From: Metallococcus carri
Lineage (GTDB): Bacteria > Actinomycetota > Actinomycetes > Actinomycetales > Dermatophilaceae
Reading direction: 5' to 3'
DNA: 64,000 nt
Assembly: GCF_011440275.1 (NCBI RefSeq)
Contig: NZ_JAAOIV010000001.1
Span: 454,282 to 518,281 of the forward strand
Shown: positions 43,527 through 52,462 of the stretch, piece by piece
Numbering within the stretch: the first letter of the stretch is position 1
How the letters are laid out: every line of letters starts with the position of its first letter
The notes under the pieces: generated by a model
The model's database searches: none
What the model was told of the DNA's origin: nothing
Seen by the model: only the letters and a program-made list of their open reading frames with translations
Made by a program: the position numbers and the translations under genes

Positions 43527-44189
43527 TCAGCCGCCGATCCGCCTCAGCCCCTCCACCAGCTCGGCGTGGTGCTCGTCGTCGAGCACGCGCGCGTCCATGC
43601 ACCGCCGCGCCGCCTCGGCATCGCCGTGGAACGCCCGGAACACCACCGGCAGGTCAATGTCGTGGGCGGGCTTCTCGAGCAGCTCGACCTGGTCGCCCGG
43701 ACGGATCACGCCCGGCTGCTCAACCGCGAGATAGGCACCCGAAAGCCCATGTGTCACAAAGGCTTTCAGCCAACCCCGCACCCCCATGTGTTGCCGGAAG
43801 GTGCCGCACGGGACGCGCGGACCGCTCACCCGCAATACGGTTTCGCCGACTCGCCAGCGCTCCCCCATCAGCGCGCGGTCGACCTCGAAACCCTCGATCG
43901 TGAGGTTCTCACCGAACCAGCCGTCGTCGAGCCGTCGCTCCAGCAGCTCGCCCCAGAAGTCGAGTTGCTCCCGGGCCACGGCATACACCGCCTGCGCGTC
44001 GCCGCCGTGGTGCTTGCGGTCACCGATGAAGTCGCCGACCACGCCCGAGCCGAGGCCGCCCCGCCGGGGGCCGGGCGCCCGCACCTCGATCTGTTCGACC
44101 GGGAGTTTGCGTATGCCGGTCGGGGTCGCCTTCGCGCCGTTGGGCTCGGCTGACCCCACGTTGACGGACAGGACGCGACCGGACGGCAT
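43527..44189 (-). CDS. MOSC domain-containing protein
   Basis: A 220-residue protein with the MOSC signature: GRVLSVNVG start, YAVAREQLDFWGELL, WFGENLTIEGFEVDRALMGER (abridged: GENLTIEGF) and VSGPRVPCGTF with the conserved cysteine. This matches YiiM-like MOSC proteins that handle molybdenum-cofactor sulfur or hydroxylated purine reduction. ATG at 44189 has AAGGAG about 4-5 bp upstream. Divergent from the DUF885 gene. Confidence 0.9.
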   Translation of the reverse strand: MPSGRVLSVNVGSAEPNGAKATPTGIRKLPVEQIEVRAPGPRRGGLGSGVVGDFIGDRKHHGGDAQAVYAVAREQLDFWGELLERRLDDGWFGENLTIEGFEVDRALMGERWRVGETVLRVSGPRVPCGTFRQHMGVRGWLKAFVTHGLSGAYLAVEQPGVIRPGDQVELLEKPAHDIDLPVVFRAFHGDAEAARRCMDARVLDDEHHAELVEGLRRIGG

Positions 44190-44290
44190 ACGGCTCCTTC
44201 GGCAGGCGGGACGGTGAGAGTCCAGCATGCGCAGGCGATCGGGCTCGGCGCCACCGCGAATCCCCTTCGCGCGCGGCCCCTCCCGCCGGG

Positions 44291-44296
44291 TAGGTT
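44291..44296 (+). promoter_or_regulatory. Leaderless -10 box for DUF885 gene
   Basis: TAGGTT lies 7 bp before the GTG at 44304. Confidence 0.55.
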
Positions 44297-44303
44297 CGCG
44301 TCT

Positions 44304-45953
44304 GTGACCGACACCACACGCACTCCCACCGCCATCGATGCCATCGCGAACCGCCACCACGAGCGCACCGCGCAGCTGAGCCCGATCACTGCCACCTATC
44401 TCGGTGTCCCCGGCGCGGACGACCAGCTCGACGACTTCTCGCCCGCCGGTTATGAGCAGCACGCCGCGCTCGCCCGCGAAACGCTGGCCGCGCTGGAGCA
44501 GGAACAGCCGGCCGATGACGTCGACAAGGTCACCGTGGCGGCCATGCGCGAGCGCCTCGGCCTCGCGCTCGAGGTCGACGCGGCGGGGCTGAACCTCATG
44601 TCGCTCAACGTGATTGCCTCTCCGATGCAGGAGATGCGCGACATCCTCGACCTGATGCCGACCGACACCGAGGAGCAGGTCGCCACGATCGGCCGCCGCC
44701 TGGAGGCGATGCCGCGCGCGCTCGACCAGTGGTTCGAGTCCTTGCACGCCGCCGCCACCAAGGGCGATGTCGCCGCTCGCCGCCAGGTCGAGGCCTGCAT
44801 CAAGCAGACCCAGGACCACACCGCCGGCGACGGCTATTTCGCCAATCTCGCCAAGGAGCACCCCGGGCTCAAGGACCAGGCGGGCGTCGCCGCTGCGGCA
44901 TACCGGCGAGCGGGCGAACGGCTGCGCGAGGAGATCCTGCCCAAGGCACCCGAGCAGGACGCCGTCGGGCGCGAACGCTACCCCCTCTACTCCCGCCAGT
45001 TCCTCGGCGCCCAGATCGACCTGGAGGAGACCTACGCCTGGGGCCAGGAGGAACTCGCCCGGATCACCGGCGAGATGCGCAAGGTCGCCGAGCAGATCAA
45101 ACCCGGCGCCAGCGTCAAGGAGGCGATGACCGCTCTCGAGCAGGACCCGCGCTATCAGCTGCACGGCACCGACGCCCTGCAGCAGTGGATGCAGACCAAG
45201 GCCGACGAGGCGATCCGCGAGCTCGCCGATGTGCACTTCGACATCCCCGAGCCGGTGCGCACCATCGAGTGCAAGATCGCGCCGACCCAGTCCGGCGGCA
45301 TCTACTACACCGGCCCCAGCGAGGACTTCTCCCGGCCGGGGCGGATGTGGTGGTCGGTCCCCAAGGGCGTCGAAGACTTCGGCACCTGGCGCGAACTCAC
45401 CACGGTCTACCACGAGGGCGTCCCCGGACATCACCTGCAGGTCGCCCAGACGATGTATCGCTCGGGCCTGCTCAACAACTGGCGCCGCATGGACGCCTGG
45501 ACCTCCGGCCACGGTGAGGGCTGGGCGCTGTATGCCGAGCGGCTGATGGACGAGCTGGGTTATCTCGACGACCCCGGCGACAAGATGGGCATGTATGACG
45601 GGCAGTCCTTGCGGGCCGCTCGGGTCGTGCTGGACATCGGCATCCACTGCGGGTTCGACGCCCCGGCGGAGGTCGGCGGCGGGGCCTGGGATTACGACAA
45701 GGCCTGGCGCTTCCTCACCGCTCACGCCGACATGGCGGAGGGCTTCCTGCGGTTCGAGTTGGACCGTTATCTCGGCTGGCCGGGGCAGGCTCCGGCATAC
45801 AAGATCGGCGAGCGGCTGTGGCTGCAGCTGCGCGACCAGGTGCGCGAGCGGGAAGGCGAGCAGTTCGACCTCAAAGCCTTCCACCGGCGGGCGCTCGACA
45901 TCGGCGGCGTCGGGCTGGACACGCTGCGCGAGGCGGTCCTCGGCGAGCTCTGA
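44304..45953 (+). CDS. DUF885 family metallohydrolase
   Basis: A 549-residue, mainly helical protein. Near residue 375 it has TTVYHEGVPGHHLQVAQ, a zincin-like HExxxxHH motif characteristic of DUF885 proteins, followed by SGHGEGWALYAERLMDELGY with the further glutamate. No signal peptide is seen, so it is probably a cytoplasmic peptidase or hydrolase. GTG at 44304 has TAGGTT 7 bp upstream; in-frame sequence before it lacks homology. The stop is 8 bp from the convergent toxin gene stop. Confidence 0.88.
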   Translation: MTDTTRTPTAIDAIANRHHERTAQLSPITATYLGVPGADDQLDDFSPAGYEQHAALARETLAALEQEQPADDVDKVTVAAMRERLGLALEVDAAGLNLMSLNVIASPMQEMRDILDLMPTDTEEQVATIGRRLEAMPRALDQWFESLHAAATKGDVAARRQVEACIKQTQDHTAGDGYFANLAKEHPGLKDQAGVAAAAYRRAGERLREEILPKAPEQDAVGRERYPLYSRQFLGAQIDLEETYAWGQEELARITGEMRKVAEQIKPGASVKEAMTALEQDPRYQLHGTDALQQWMQTKADEAIRELADVHFDIPEPVRTIECKIAPTQSGGIYYTGPSEDFSRPGRMWWSVPKGVEDFGTWRELTTVYHEGVPGHHLQVAQTMYRSGLLNNWRRMDAWTSGHGEGWALYAERLMDELGYLDDPGDKMGMYDGQSLRAARVVLDIGIHCGFDAPAEVGGGAWDYDKAWRFLTAHADMAEGFLRFELDRYLGWPGQAPAYKIGERLWLQLRDQVREREGEQFDLKAFHRRALDIGGVGLDTLREAVLGEL

Positions 45954-45961
45954 GCTGCCGG

Positions 45962-46312
45962 TCAGCGGCCCGGCAGGGCGAGAAAGTCCCGCAACCACAG
46001 GTCGACGTCGCGCATCGTCGCGACGTCGACCTGCCCTGCGGTGCCAACGATCCGGTCGCGGGCGACGGTGCGCGGCTGCTCGGTCATCGCGAAGGTGGGC
46101 ACGCTGAGCGTCAGGTCCGGTCCACGCAGCGGGACGTGGTTGGGCCACCCGCGATCGGTGGTCGTGCCGGGTATGACGATCGCGAGCGTGTCGGCCTGGG
46201 CGAGGTAGAGGTCGCTGGCGACCACGAGCGCTGGGCGTCGGCCGGTTTGCTCGCGCCCGCGCACCGGGTCGAGCTCGACCCAGATCACCGAGCCCCGCCT
46301 CAGCTCAGTCAT
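45962..46312 (-). CDS. MazF/PemK-like toxin endoribonuclease
   Basis: A 116-residue protein with the MazF start RRGSVIWVELDPVRGREQTGRRPALVV (abridged: RGSVIWVELDPVRG, then GRRPALVVASD), the GTTTDRGWPNHV loop and MTEQPRTVARDRIVG, which matches the conserved (A)xxxQ-R-T/S-(V/L)-D/A-R segment. It should cleave mRNA when free. Its ATG overlaps the antitoxin stop by 8 bp, the usual coupling. Confidence 0.92.
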   Translation of the reverse strand: MTELRRGSVIWVELDPVRGREQTGRRPALVVASDLYLAQADTLAIVIPGTTTDRGWPNHVPLRGPDLTLSVPTFAMTEQPRTVARDRIVGTAGQVDVATMRDVDLWLRDFLALPGR

Positions 46313-46523
46313 CGCCGGACGACGCGCGGTCCCACGCAGCGGTCTCATCCCGATACGCCTGGTCCGCCTGCTGGATCGCCGCCCCGAAGGCGTCCATGCG
46401 CTGGCGGCGGTCGTGGGCATCGAGCAGCCGCTCGATCAGACCGGCCGCGGTCATGCCGTGCTCGCGGGCGTCCCGGTTGATCCGATCGCGCAGTTCTTCG
46501 CTGACCTTGATCGTCGTCGCCAT
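46305..46523 (-). CDS. Ribbon-helix-helix MazE-like antitoxin
   Basis: A 72-residue protein: residues 1-45 are an RHH DNA-binding domain (TTIKVSEELRDRINRDAREHG, abridged to TTIKVSEELRDRI, with MTAAGLIERLL), and the rest is a flexible toxin-binding tail (AAIQQADQAYRDETAAWDR). ATG at 46523 has TATACT (complement of 46531-46536) 7 bp upstream. Upstream GGTAT half-sites probably form an autoregulatory operator. Confidence 0.9.
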   Translation of the reverse strand: MATTIKVSEELRDRINRDAREHGMTAAGLIERLLDAHDRRQRMDAFGAAIQQADQAYRDETAAWDRASSGDD

Positions 46524-46530
46524 GCCCGCG

Positions 46531-46550
46531 AGTATACCGCTTGGGATACC
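46531..46550 (-). promoter_or_regulatory. Toxin-antitoxin leaderless promoter and likely operator
   Basis: On the minus strand GGTATCCCAAGCGGTATACT contains two GGTAT half-sites 12 bp apart, the second overlapping the TATACT -10 box. RHH antitoxins bind such spaced half-sites, so the operon is probably self-repressed. Confidence 0.5.
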
Positions 46551-46569
46551 TAGCCTCCGGGCCAACACG

Positions 46570-46607
46570 GAGGGCGCGGGCCGTCAGCGTTCGCGGCCCG
46601 CGCCCTC
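46570..46607 (-). terminator. Hairpin terminator after the subtilase gene
   Basis: A perfect 13-bp stem, GAGGGCGCGGGCC and its complement GGCCCGCGCCCTC, with a 12-base loop, lies 11 bp downstream of the subtilase stop. There is no T-run, as is common in high-GC actinobacteria. Confidence 0.75.
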
Positions 46608-46618
46608 TCGTGGCTGAA

Positions 46619-47665
46619 TCAGCGAGTTGCTTGCACCGCTGCCGCCGCGTCGACGACACCGCGGCCGTACTGCAGCGAGTAGCCGCCGCGAATGCCGGTC
46701 AGCGGGTTGATCGCGGTGTCCTGCAACGACTTCTGCACATTGTCGACGCCGCGCCCCTGGGCGAAGAGCAACGCTGCGACGCCCGCGACATGCGGCGTGG
46801 CCATCGAGGTGCCGGCGAAGGAGGCATAGTCGCCACCATTGGCGCCGGTGCCCTGCGGCACGCTGGACCAGATGTTCTCGTCGTCGCTCAGGCCCGAACC
46901 GCCAGGCGCCGCAACGGTATTCAGGTCCGGCTTGATCGGGAACTCCGAGTAGTACGCCTTGAGGTTGCGCGGCCCGATCGCCCCGACGCAGATCGCGACG
47001 GAGTTGAACGCCGGGTCATTGCACAGCGCCGTCGAGGAGTTGCCCGCCGCCGCGACGGTCAGCACGCCCTTGTCGCGCGCGTACTTGATCGCGTCGGTCG
47101 CGGTGGTGTCGAGCAGTCCGAGCACCTGCCCACCGGGCAACGAGCCGAGCGACAGGTTGATGACGCTCGCGCCGTGGTCGGCGGCATACCGGATGCCGGC
47201 GGCGATATCGACGTTGTTGCCGGACCCGCCCTCGAGGACCTTGATCGGCATGATCTTGGCGTCGGGCGCAACGCCGGCGACCCCGATGCCGTTGTTCGCC
47301 GTCGCGGCGACGATGCCCGACACGTGGGTGCCGTGGACGTCGTCGGGCTGGCCGACGCCGTCATAACCCTTCCAGTCGCCGTTGCCGCAGGAGACGCCCT
47401 GGGTGGGGCAGCCGGCGAAGGTCGCACCGGGGACCAGGTGACCGACCAGATCGGGCTGGGTGAGGTCGACGCCGGTGTCGACGACGGCGACGGTGACGCC
47501 CGCGCCGGTCGAGGTCGGCCAGGCCTGCTCGGCGTTGACCGTCTGCAGACCCCACAGCTTCGGGTAATAGGGGTCGTTGGTCGTGGCGTTGGCGGCCGGG
47601 GCGACCGCAGTGCCGAGGGCCAGCGCGGCCGCGGCGGCGAGGCTCGCGGTGGTCGTGCGACTCAT
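46619..47665 (-). CDS. Secreted S8 family serine peptidase (subtilase)
   Basis: A 348-residue exported protease. Signal peptide at 1-27 (RTTTASLAAAAALALGTAV, cleavage after ANA). The catalytic domain has the full triad: VAVVDTGVDL (Asp), VHGTHVSGIVA (His) and FAGTSMATPHVAG (Ser), with AAAGNSS as the oxyanion asparagine. There is almost no room for an I9 propeptide: the mature NDPYYPKLWGLQTV begins right after the signal. ATG at 47665 has GGAGG 7-8 bp upstream. A strong hairpin terminator follows the stop. Confidence 0.93.
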   Translation of the reverse strand: MSRTTTASLAAAAALALGTAVAPAANATTNDPYYPKLWGLQTVNAEQAWPTSTGAGVTVAVVDTGVDLTQPDLVGHLVPGATFAGCPTQGVSCGNGDWKGYDGVGQPDDVHGTHVSGIVAATANNGIGVAGVAPDAKIMPIKVLEGGSGNNVDIAAGIRYAADHGASVINLSLGSLPGGQVLGLLDTTATDAIKYARDKGVLTVAAAGNSSTALCNDPAFNSVAICVGAIGPRNLKAYYSEFPIKPDLNTVAAPGGSGLSDDENIWSSVPQGTGANGGDYASFAGTSMATPHVAGVAALLFAQGRGVDNVQKSLQDTAINPLTGIRGGYSLQYGRGVVDAAAAVQATR

Positions 47666-47768
47666 GAGGAGTCCTCCTAGGTCGGTGTGACGGACGCCAC
47701 CCACCCTGGCATGCTCCTTACCAAATCGTAGGTATAACCGCAGGATCGGCGTCTGGCAGGATTGTGCG

Positions 47769-49643
47769 GTGCAGATCGCCCTCGCACTCCTCGCCCTGAC
47801 CGCCACCGTCGTCGCCGTCGCCGCCATCGCCCGCCGCATCGGGCTGTCGGCGCCCCTGCTGCTGACCGCAGTGGGCATCGGCGCCGGTTTCCTCCCCTTC
47901 GTGCCGGATGTCGCGGTCGAACCCGAGGTCATCCTGCTCGGCTTCCTGCCGCCGCTGCTGTATGCCACGGCGATCAACACCTCGCTGATCGACTTGGGGC
48001 GCAACAGGTTTCAGATCCTCAGCCTGTCGGTGGTCGCGGTCTTGGTGACTGCTTTCGCGGTCGGTGGGGTGGCCTGGGCCTTGCTCACCGCCGTGCCCTT
48101 CTCGATCGCCGTTGCGCTCGGTGGCGTGGTGGCGCCACCCGACGCGGTGGCCGCAACCGCCGTCGCCCGGCGCATCGGTCTGCCACGCCGCGTCGTCGCG
48201 GTGCTGGAGGGCGAGTCGCTCTTCAACGACGCGACGGCACTGGTCACCGTGAGCACCGCCGTCGCGGCCTTCACCGGGTCGCTGTCGGTCGGTGGCACTC
48301 TGCTCGACTTCGCCCGCGCCGCCCTGGGTGGGGTGCTGATCGGCTATGTCGCAGCCAAGCTGATCGCCTTGGTGCGCAAGCACATCACCGACACCCTCAC
48401 CTCGGTCGCGCTGTCCTTCATGACCCCCTGGATCGCCTACCTGCCCGCGGAAGAACTGCACTCCTCCGGCGTCATCGCGGTCGTGGTCTGTGGCGTGCTC
48501 GTCGGCCACCAGGCGCCGCGCATCCAGACCGCGCAGTCGCGGATGGCCGAGCGCATCAACTGGGCCTCGATCCAGTTCCTGCTGGAAAACCTGGTCTTCC
48601 TGCTGATCGGCCTGCAGGTGCACCAGATCCTGACGGCGGTCCAGCACTCCCGTCTCGGCCTCGCGCGCACCGCGCTCTTCGCCGCCGCGGTGCTGGTCAC
48701 CGTGCTGCTCGTCCGGCCCCTTTACGTGCTGACGTGGGCGTATGTCGGCCGCCGATTCTCGATCATCCGCGACCCGCTGCGGCCCCGCGAGTCGGCGATC
48801 GTCTCCTGGGCCGGTATGCGGGGTGTGGTCACCTTGGCGGCCGCGTTCCTGTTGCCGAGTGACACCCCAGAACGCGAGGCGCTCGTCTTCACCGCACTGG
48901 TCGTGGCGATCGGCACCCTTGCGCTGCAAGGGTTTTCGCTCGGCTGGGTCGCCCGGAGGCTGGACCTGCACGGGCCGGATCCGCGCGAGGACGCGCTGCA
49001 GCGCGCTCAGCTGATGCAACTCGCGATCAACGCGGGCGAACGACGCCTGGACGACGTGCTCGCCGACGCGCACAACGTGCCGGATGAGGTGGTGTCCGCC
49101 CTGCGCACCCAGAGCGACCGCCGCGCCAATGCCGCGTGGGAACGCCTCGGCCTCGGGTCCGCCGAGTCCGAAACACCCGGTCAGTCCTATCGGCGGCTGC
49201 GCGGGATGATGCTCGACGCCGAGCGGGGCAAAGTGATCACCTTGCGTGACAAGGGCGTCATGGACCACGACGTGCTGAGCGAGGTCATGAGCAGCCTGGA
49301 CATCGAGGAGTCGATGCTGACCGTGATCGACGACCGCGAGGCCAACAGCCGCGAGCAGTTGCTGCTGACCCCCGAGCAGCGCCAGTTCGGCTGCGAGCAC
49401 CTGAACTGCGCGCCGGCCGCGGTCGAGCCGCTCACGCCGGAAGGCTGTCCCGAATGCCTGCGCGATGGCACCAACCCGGTGCACCTGCGGCTGTGCCTGG
49501 AGTGCGGACACGTCGGCTGCTGCGACTCCAGCGTCGGCCGGCATGCCACCCGCCACTTCGAGGAGACCGGTCACGCGGTGATGCGCAGCTTCGAGCCGGG
49601 TGAGGCCTGGCGGTGGTGCTATATCGACCAGCGCCTCGGCTGA
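47769..49643 (+). CDS. Na+/H+ antiporter (NhaP/CPA1) with C-terminal UBP zinc finger
   Basis: A 624-residue protein. Residues 1-400 are a CPA1 transporter with 10-12 TM segments, the EGESLFNDATALV motif holding the ion-binding Asn-Asp pair, and SWAGMRGVVTLAAAFLLP. Residues 410-530 are a cytoplasmic helical linker. Residues 535-620 are a UBP-type zinc finger with ordered Cys/His ligands (CEHL, CPECL, CLECGHVGCCDS, RHATRHFEETGH, WRWCYID). It exchanges Na+ or K+ for H+; the finger, better known from ubiquitin proteases, may be regulatory. GTG at 47769 with CAGGAT 6 bp upstream. Confidence 0.9.
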   Translation: MQIALALLALTATVVAVAAIARRIGLSAPLLLTAVGIGAGFLPFVPDVAVEPEVILLGFLPPLLYATAINTSLIDLGRNRFQILSLSVVAVLVTAFAVGGVAWALLTAVPFSIAVALGGVVAPPDAVAATAVARRIGLPRRVVAVLEGESLFNDATALVTVSTAVAAFTGSLSVGGTLLDFARAALGGVLIGYVAAKLIALVRKHITDTLTSVALSFMTPWIAYLPAEELHSSGVIAVVVCGVLVGHQAPRIQTAQSRMAERINWASIQFLLENLVFLLIGLQVHQILTAVQHSRLGLARTALFAAAVLVTVLLVRPLYVLTWAYVGRRFSIIRDPLRPRESAIVSWAGMRGVVTLAAAFLLPSDTPEREALVFTALVVAIGTLALQGFSLGWVARRLDLHGPDPREDALQRAQLMQLAINAGERRLDDVLADAHNVPDEVVSALRTQSDRRANAAWERLGLGSAESETPGQSYRRLRGMMLDAERGKVITLRDKGVMDHDVLSEVMSSLDIEESMLTVIDDREANSREQLLLTPEQRQFGCEHLNCAPAAVEPLTPEGCPECLRDGTNPVHLRLCLECGHVGCCDSSVGRHATRHFEETGHAVMRSFEPGEAWRWCYIDQRLG

Positions 49644-49663
49644 GCGGCGCCATACCCCCGGCA

Positions 49664-49917
49664 GCGTCCGGCAGCGTCCGCAGTTGCGCACCACCGCTCG
49701 TGCGCCCACGCGGACACACCCGCCGTACCCTCCCCCGGCAGCGTCCGCAGTTGCGCACCACCGTTCGTGCGTCCACGCGGACGCACCGCCGTACCCCCCG
49801 GCAGCGTCCGCAGTTGCGCACCACCGCTCGTGCGCCCACGCGGACACACCCGCCGTACCCCCCGGCAGCGTCCGCAGTTGCGCAGCACCGTTCGTGCGCC
49901 CACGCGGACGCACCCGC
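49664..49917. repeat. 63-67-bp tandem hairpin array, 4 units, between convergent genes
   Basis: CAGTTGCGCA occurs at 49681, 49748, 49811 and 49874 (spacing 67, 63, 63). Each unit has arms GCGTCCGC...GCGGACGC and GCGCAC...GTGCGC, forming a long hairpin. It fills the gap between the antiporter stop and the ABC permease stop, and could end transcription from both sides. Confidence 0.88.
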
Positions 49918-52461
49918 CTATTCGGTGGCGATAGCGCGCAGCACGTCCAGCCGCGCCGCGCGGCGGGCAGGCAGCCACGCCGCGAGCACCCCGACGAGAG
50001 CGGCGAGGACGACATACAGACCGAGCTGGGTCCACGGGACGGCGAGCACGGTGATGCCCTGGTCGCGTTGTGACCGCTGGAGCGCATAACCGAGCGCGAC
50101 CCCCAAGGCGACGCCGAGCACCGCGCCGAGCAAGGACACGACGACCGCTTCGAGGCGCACCATCCGCCGCAACTGTCGCCGGCTCAGGCCGACGGCGCGC
50201 AGCAGCCCGATCTCGCGCGTCCGCTCGATCACCGACAGCGCGAGGGTGTTGACGATGCCGAGCACGGCGATGATCACCGCGAGGCCGAGCAGGGCGTAAA
50301 TGATCCGCAGCAGCGTGTCGATCTGCTCGTGCTGCTGGGCGGCAAACTCCTGCTGGTTCTTCACGGTGACCGTCGGCACCGGCGCGACGATCTGCTGCAG
50401 TCGCCGCTCCACCGCCGCAGGATCCGCGCCGCCCCGCTGGATGACGTAGACGAAGGTGTCCTGCGGGCGCCCGCCCGCGGCGGCATACCCCTCGAGGCTG
50501 GTGAGATAACGCACGAGGATCGCCGGGCTCTTCTTGAAGATCCCGATCACCGTGAAGGTCGCCGGACGTCCGCCGAGCGAGACCGGCACCTTCGAGCCGA
50601 CGCCGAGCCGGCGCTGGGCCGCCACATCGTCCTGCACCAGCAGGGTGTGACCCTTCACGGCCGGCATCCGGCCGGCGACCAGCTCGATCTTGACGATGTC
50701 ACCGAAGGTGCGCGGCTCGATCCCCGCCAACGCATCCTTGTCGGTGCCGATCTGCGCGGGCGAATACCGCAACCGCGAAACCTCTTGCACGCCAGGCACT
50801 TTCGCCATCGAGTCGGCCAGTGACGGAGAGAACGGTATGCCGGTCTGGCTGGACACGACGTAATCTCCGGTGAAGTTGTCGGCAATCAAGGCGTCCACGC
50901 TCGACTTGGCCGAGGCACCGAAGACGGTCATCATCGACACCAGCGTCATGCCGATCATCAGCGCCGACGCAGTGGCGGCGGTGCGCCGGGGATTGCGCAG
51001 GCTGTTCTCCTCGGCCAGCCGCCCGACGGCACCGAAGATCCAGCGATAGGGCACGCCGGCCGCGCGCAGCACCGGCCGGGCGACCACCGGGCTGATCAGG
51101 ATGACCGCGAAGAGCGCGGCGATCATGCCCACGGCGAGCACATAGGTCGAGTGCTGGACCGGCCGGATGCTGGCCTTGATCAACGCACCGGCCGCGCCGC
51201 CGAGCAGGATCATGCCGAGGTGCCAGCGCCGCCATACGGCACGCTCGGGCAAGGCGATGTCGTCGCGCAACGCAGCCACGGGAGGGATCGAACTCGCCCG
51301 TCGCGCAGGCAGATACGCCGCGATCGCGGTCACCACCATGCCGATCCCGTAGGCCGCGAGCACGGTCCGAGCCCGGAAGACGAGCGGGGTGCCGGACAGG
51401 TCGAGCCCGAAGCGGGCGAAGAGCGCACGGATGCCGATGGCGAGCAGGAAGCCGAGCCCGAGGCCGACGGTGGACCCGACCAGGCCGACGACCAGCGCCT
51501 CGGCGAGCACGGACCTGGTGACCTGGCCGCGCCGCGCCCCGAGAGCGCGCAGCAGCGCGAGCTCACGACTGCGCTGGGCGACCAGCATCGAGAAGGTGTT
51601 CACGATCAGGAAGCCGCCGACCAGCAGCGAGATGCCCGCGAAGATCAGCAGGAAGGTCGTGATGAAGCCCAGCGCCTGCTTGATCTGCCCGCCGCTCTCC
51701 TTCGCGACTGCGTCACCGGTGTCGGCCTGCACCCCGCGTGGCAGCACCGCGGCGATCCGCGAGCGCAGTTCGGTGTCAGACACTCCAGGTTGGGCGGTCA
51801 CCCAAATGTCTTGGTAGCCACGGGAATTGCCGACGAAGAGACGTTGGGCGGTCGCCGGGTCGAAGGTCGTCAGGGTTGCTCCGACGAGGCTGCCCTGGCC
51901 GAATTTCGCGAAGCCGACGATCCGCGCGGTGATCCGTGGTGGCGTCCCGGCGGTGAGCAGGCTGACGGTGTCGCCAATGCGGTATGCCGCCGCCCCCGCG
52001 GTGGCCGGGTCGATCGTCACCTCGCCCGCCCGGGTGGGCGGCCGCCCGGCGGTGAGCGTGAGCGCCGGGATCCCGTGTGCCGCGGGGAGGGTGTGGTAAC
52101 CCATGGCGAAGCCGGGGGCCCCTTGTCCCCCAAGGGGTTTGCCGCGCTTGTCGAGCACGTAGACGGTGGGTGAGCGGGCCTCGCCGACGGCATCCCGCAC
52201 GCCCGGCACCTGTTTGACGCGGGCGACCAGCGACACGGGCACGGTCGCGGTGGTGCCCGCGCGGGTGCTGGCCTGGGCTCCCTGCGGCCGCACCATCACA
52301 TCGCCGACGGTGCCGGACACGATGCCGGTGAACGCCCGATCGAGGGTGTCGGTGAAGACGAGCGATCCGGCCACGAAGGCCACGCCGAGCACGATCGCGA
52401 AGGTGCTCATCAGCAGCCGCATCCGGCGCGCGATCAGGCTGCGCCAGGTGGCTCGCAGCAT
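49918..52461 (-). CDS. ABC transporter permease, FtsX/MacB-like, duplicated
   Basis: An 847-residue membrane protein with the typical 4+4 TM layout: two FtsX domains (around 260-400 and 710-840), each before or after a large extracytoplasmic domain. Blocks such as LLVGGFLIVNTFSMLVAQRSRELALLRALG (abridged: VNTFSMLVAQRSRELALLRA) and LGIVNTLALSVIERTREIGLLRAVGLSRRQL (abridged: SVIERTREIGLLRAVG) are diagnostic. These type VII systems move signals or lipids or expel peptides using mechanical force. It starts 1 bp after the ATPase stop. Confidence 0.93.
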   Translation of the reverse strand: MLRATWRSLIARRMRLLMSTFAIVLGVAFVAGSLVFTDTLDRAFTGIVSGTVGDVMVRPQGAQASTRAGTTATVPVSLVARVKQVPGVRDAVGEARSPTVYVLDKRGKPLGGQGAPGFAMGYHTLPAAHGIPALTLTAGRPPTRAGEVTIDPATAGAAAYRIGDTVSLLTAGTPPRITARIVGFAKFGQGSLVGATLTTFDPATAQRLFVGNSRGYQDIWVTAQPGVSDTELRSRIAAVLPRGVQADTGDAVAKESGGQIKQALGFITTFLLIFAGISLLVGGFLIVNTFSMLVAQRSRELALLRALGARRGQVTRSVLAEALVVGLVGSTVGLGLGFLLAIGIRALFARFGLDLSGTPLVFRARTVLAAYGIGMVVTAIAAYLPARRASSIPPVAALRDDIALPERAVWRRWHLGMILLGGAAGALIKASIRPVQHSTYVLAVGMIAALFAVILISPVVARPVLRAAGVPYRWIFGAVGRLAEENSLRNPRRTAATASALMIGMTLVSMMTVFGASAKSSVDALIADNFTGDYVVSSQTGIPFSPSLADSMAKVPGVQEVSRLRYSPAQIGTDKDALAGIEPRTFGDIVKIELVAGRMPAVKGHTLLVQDDVAAQRRLGVGSKVPVSLGGRPATFTVIGIFKKSPAILVRYLTSLEGYAAAGGRPQDTFVYVIQRGGADPAAVERRLQQIVAPVPTVTVKNQQEFAAQQHEQIDTLLRIIYALLGLAVIIAVLGIVNTLALSVIERTREIGLLRAVGLSRRQLRRMVRLEAVVVSLLGAVLGVALGVALGYALQRSQRDQGITVLAVPWTQLGLYVVLAALVGVLAAWLPARRAARLDVLRAIATE

Positions 52462-52462
52462 C

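Noticed and set aside
43527..46148. An 873-codon reading of the MOSC gene frame
   Set aside because: Only the last 220 codons match a family; the rest is antisense to the DUF885 gene. Start set at 44189 with a ribosome site.
47718..50087. Long minus-strand frame opposite the antiporter
   Set aside because: Antisense to a clear Na+/H+ antiporter and the 63-bp repeats; no domain.
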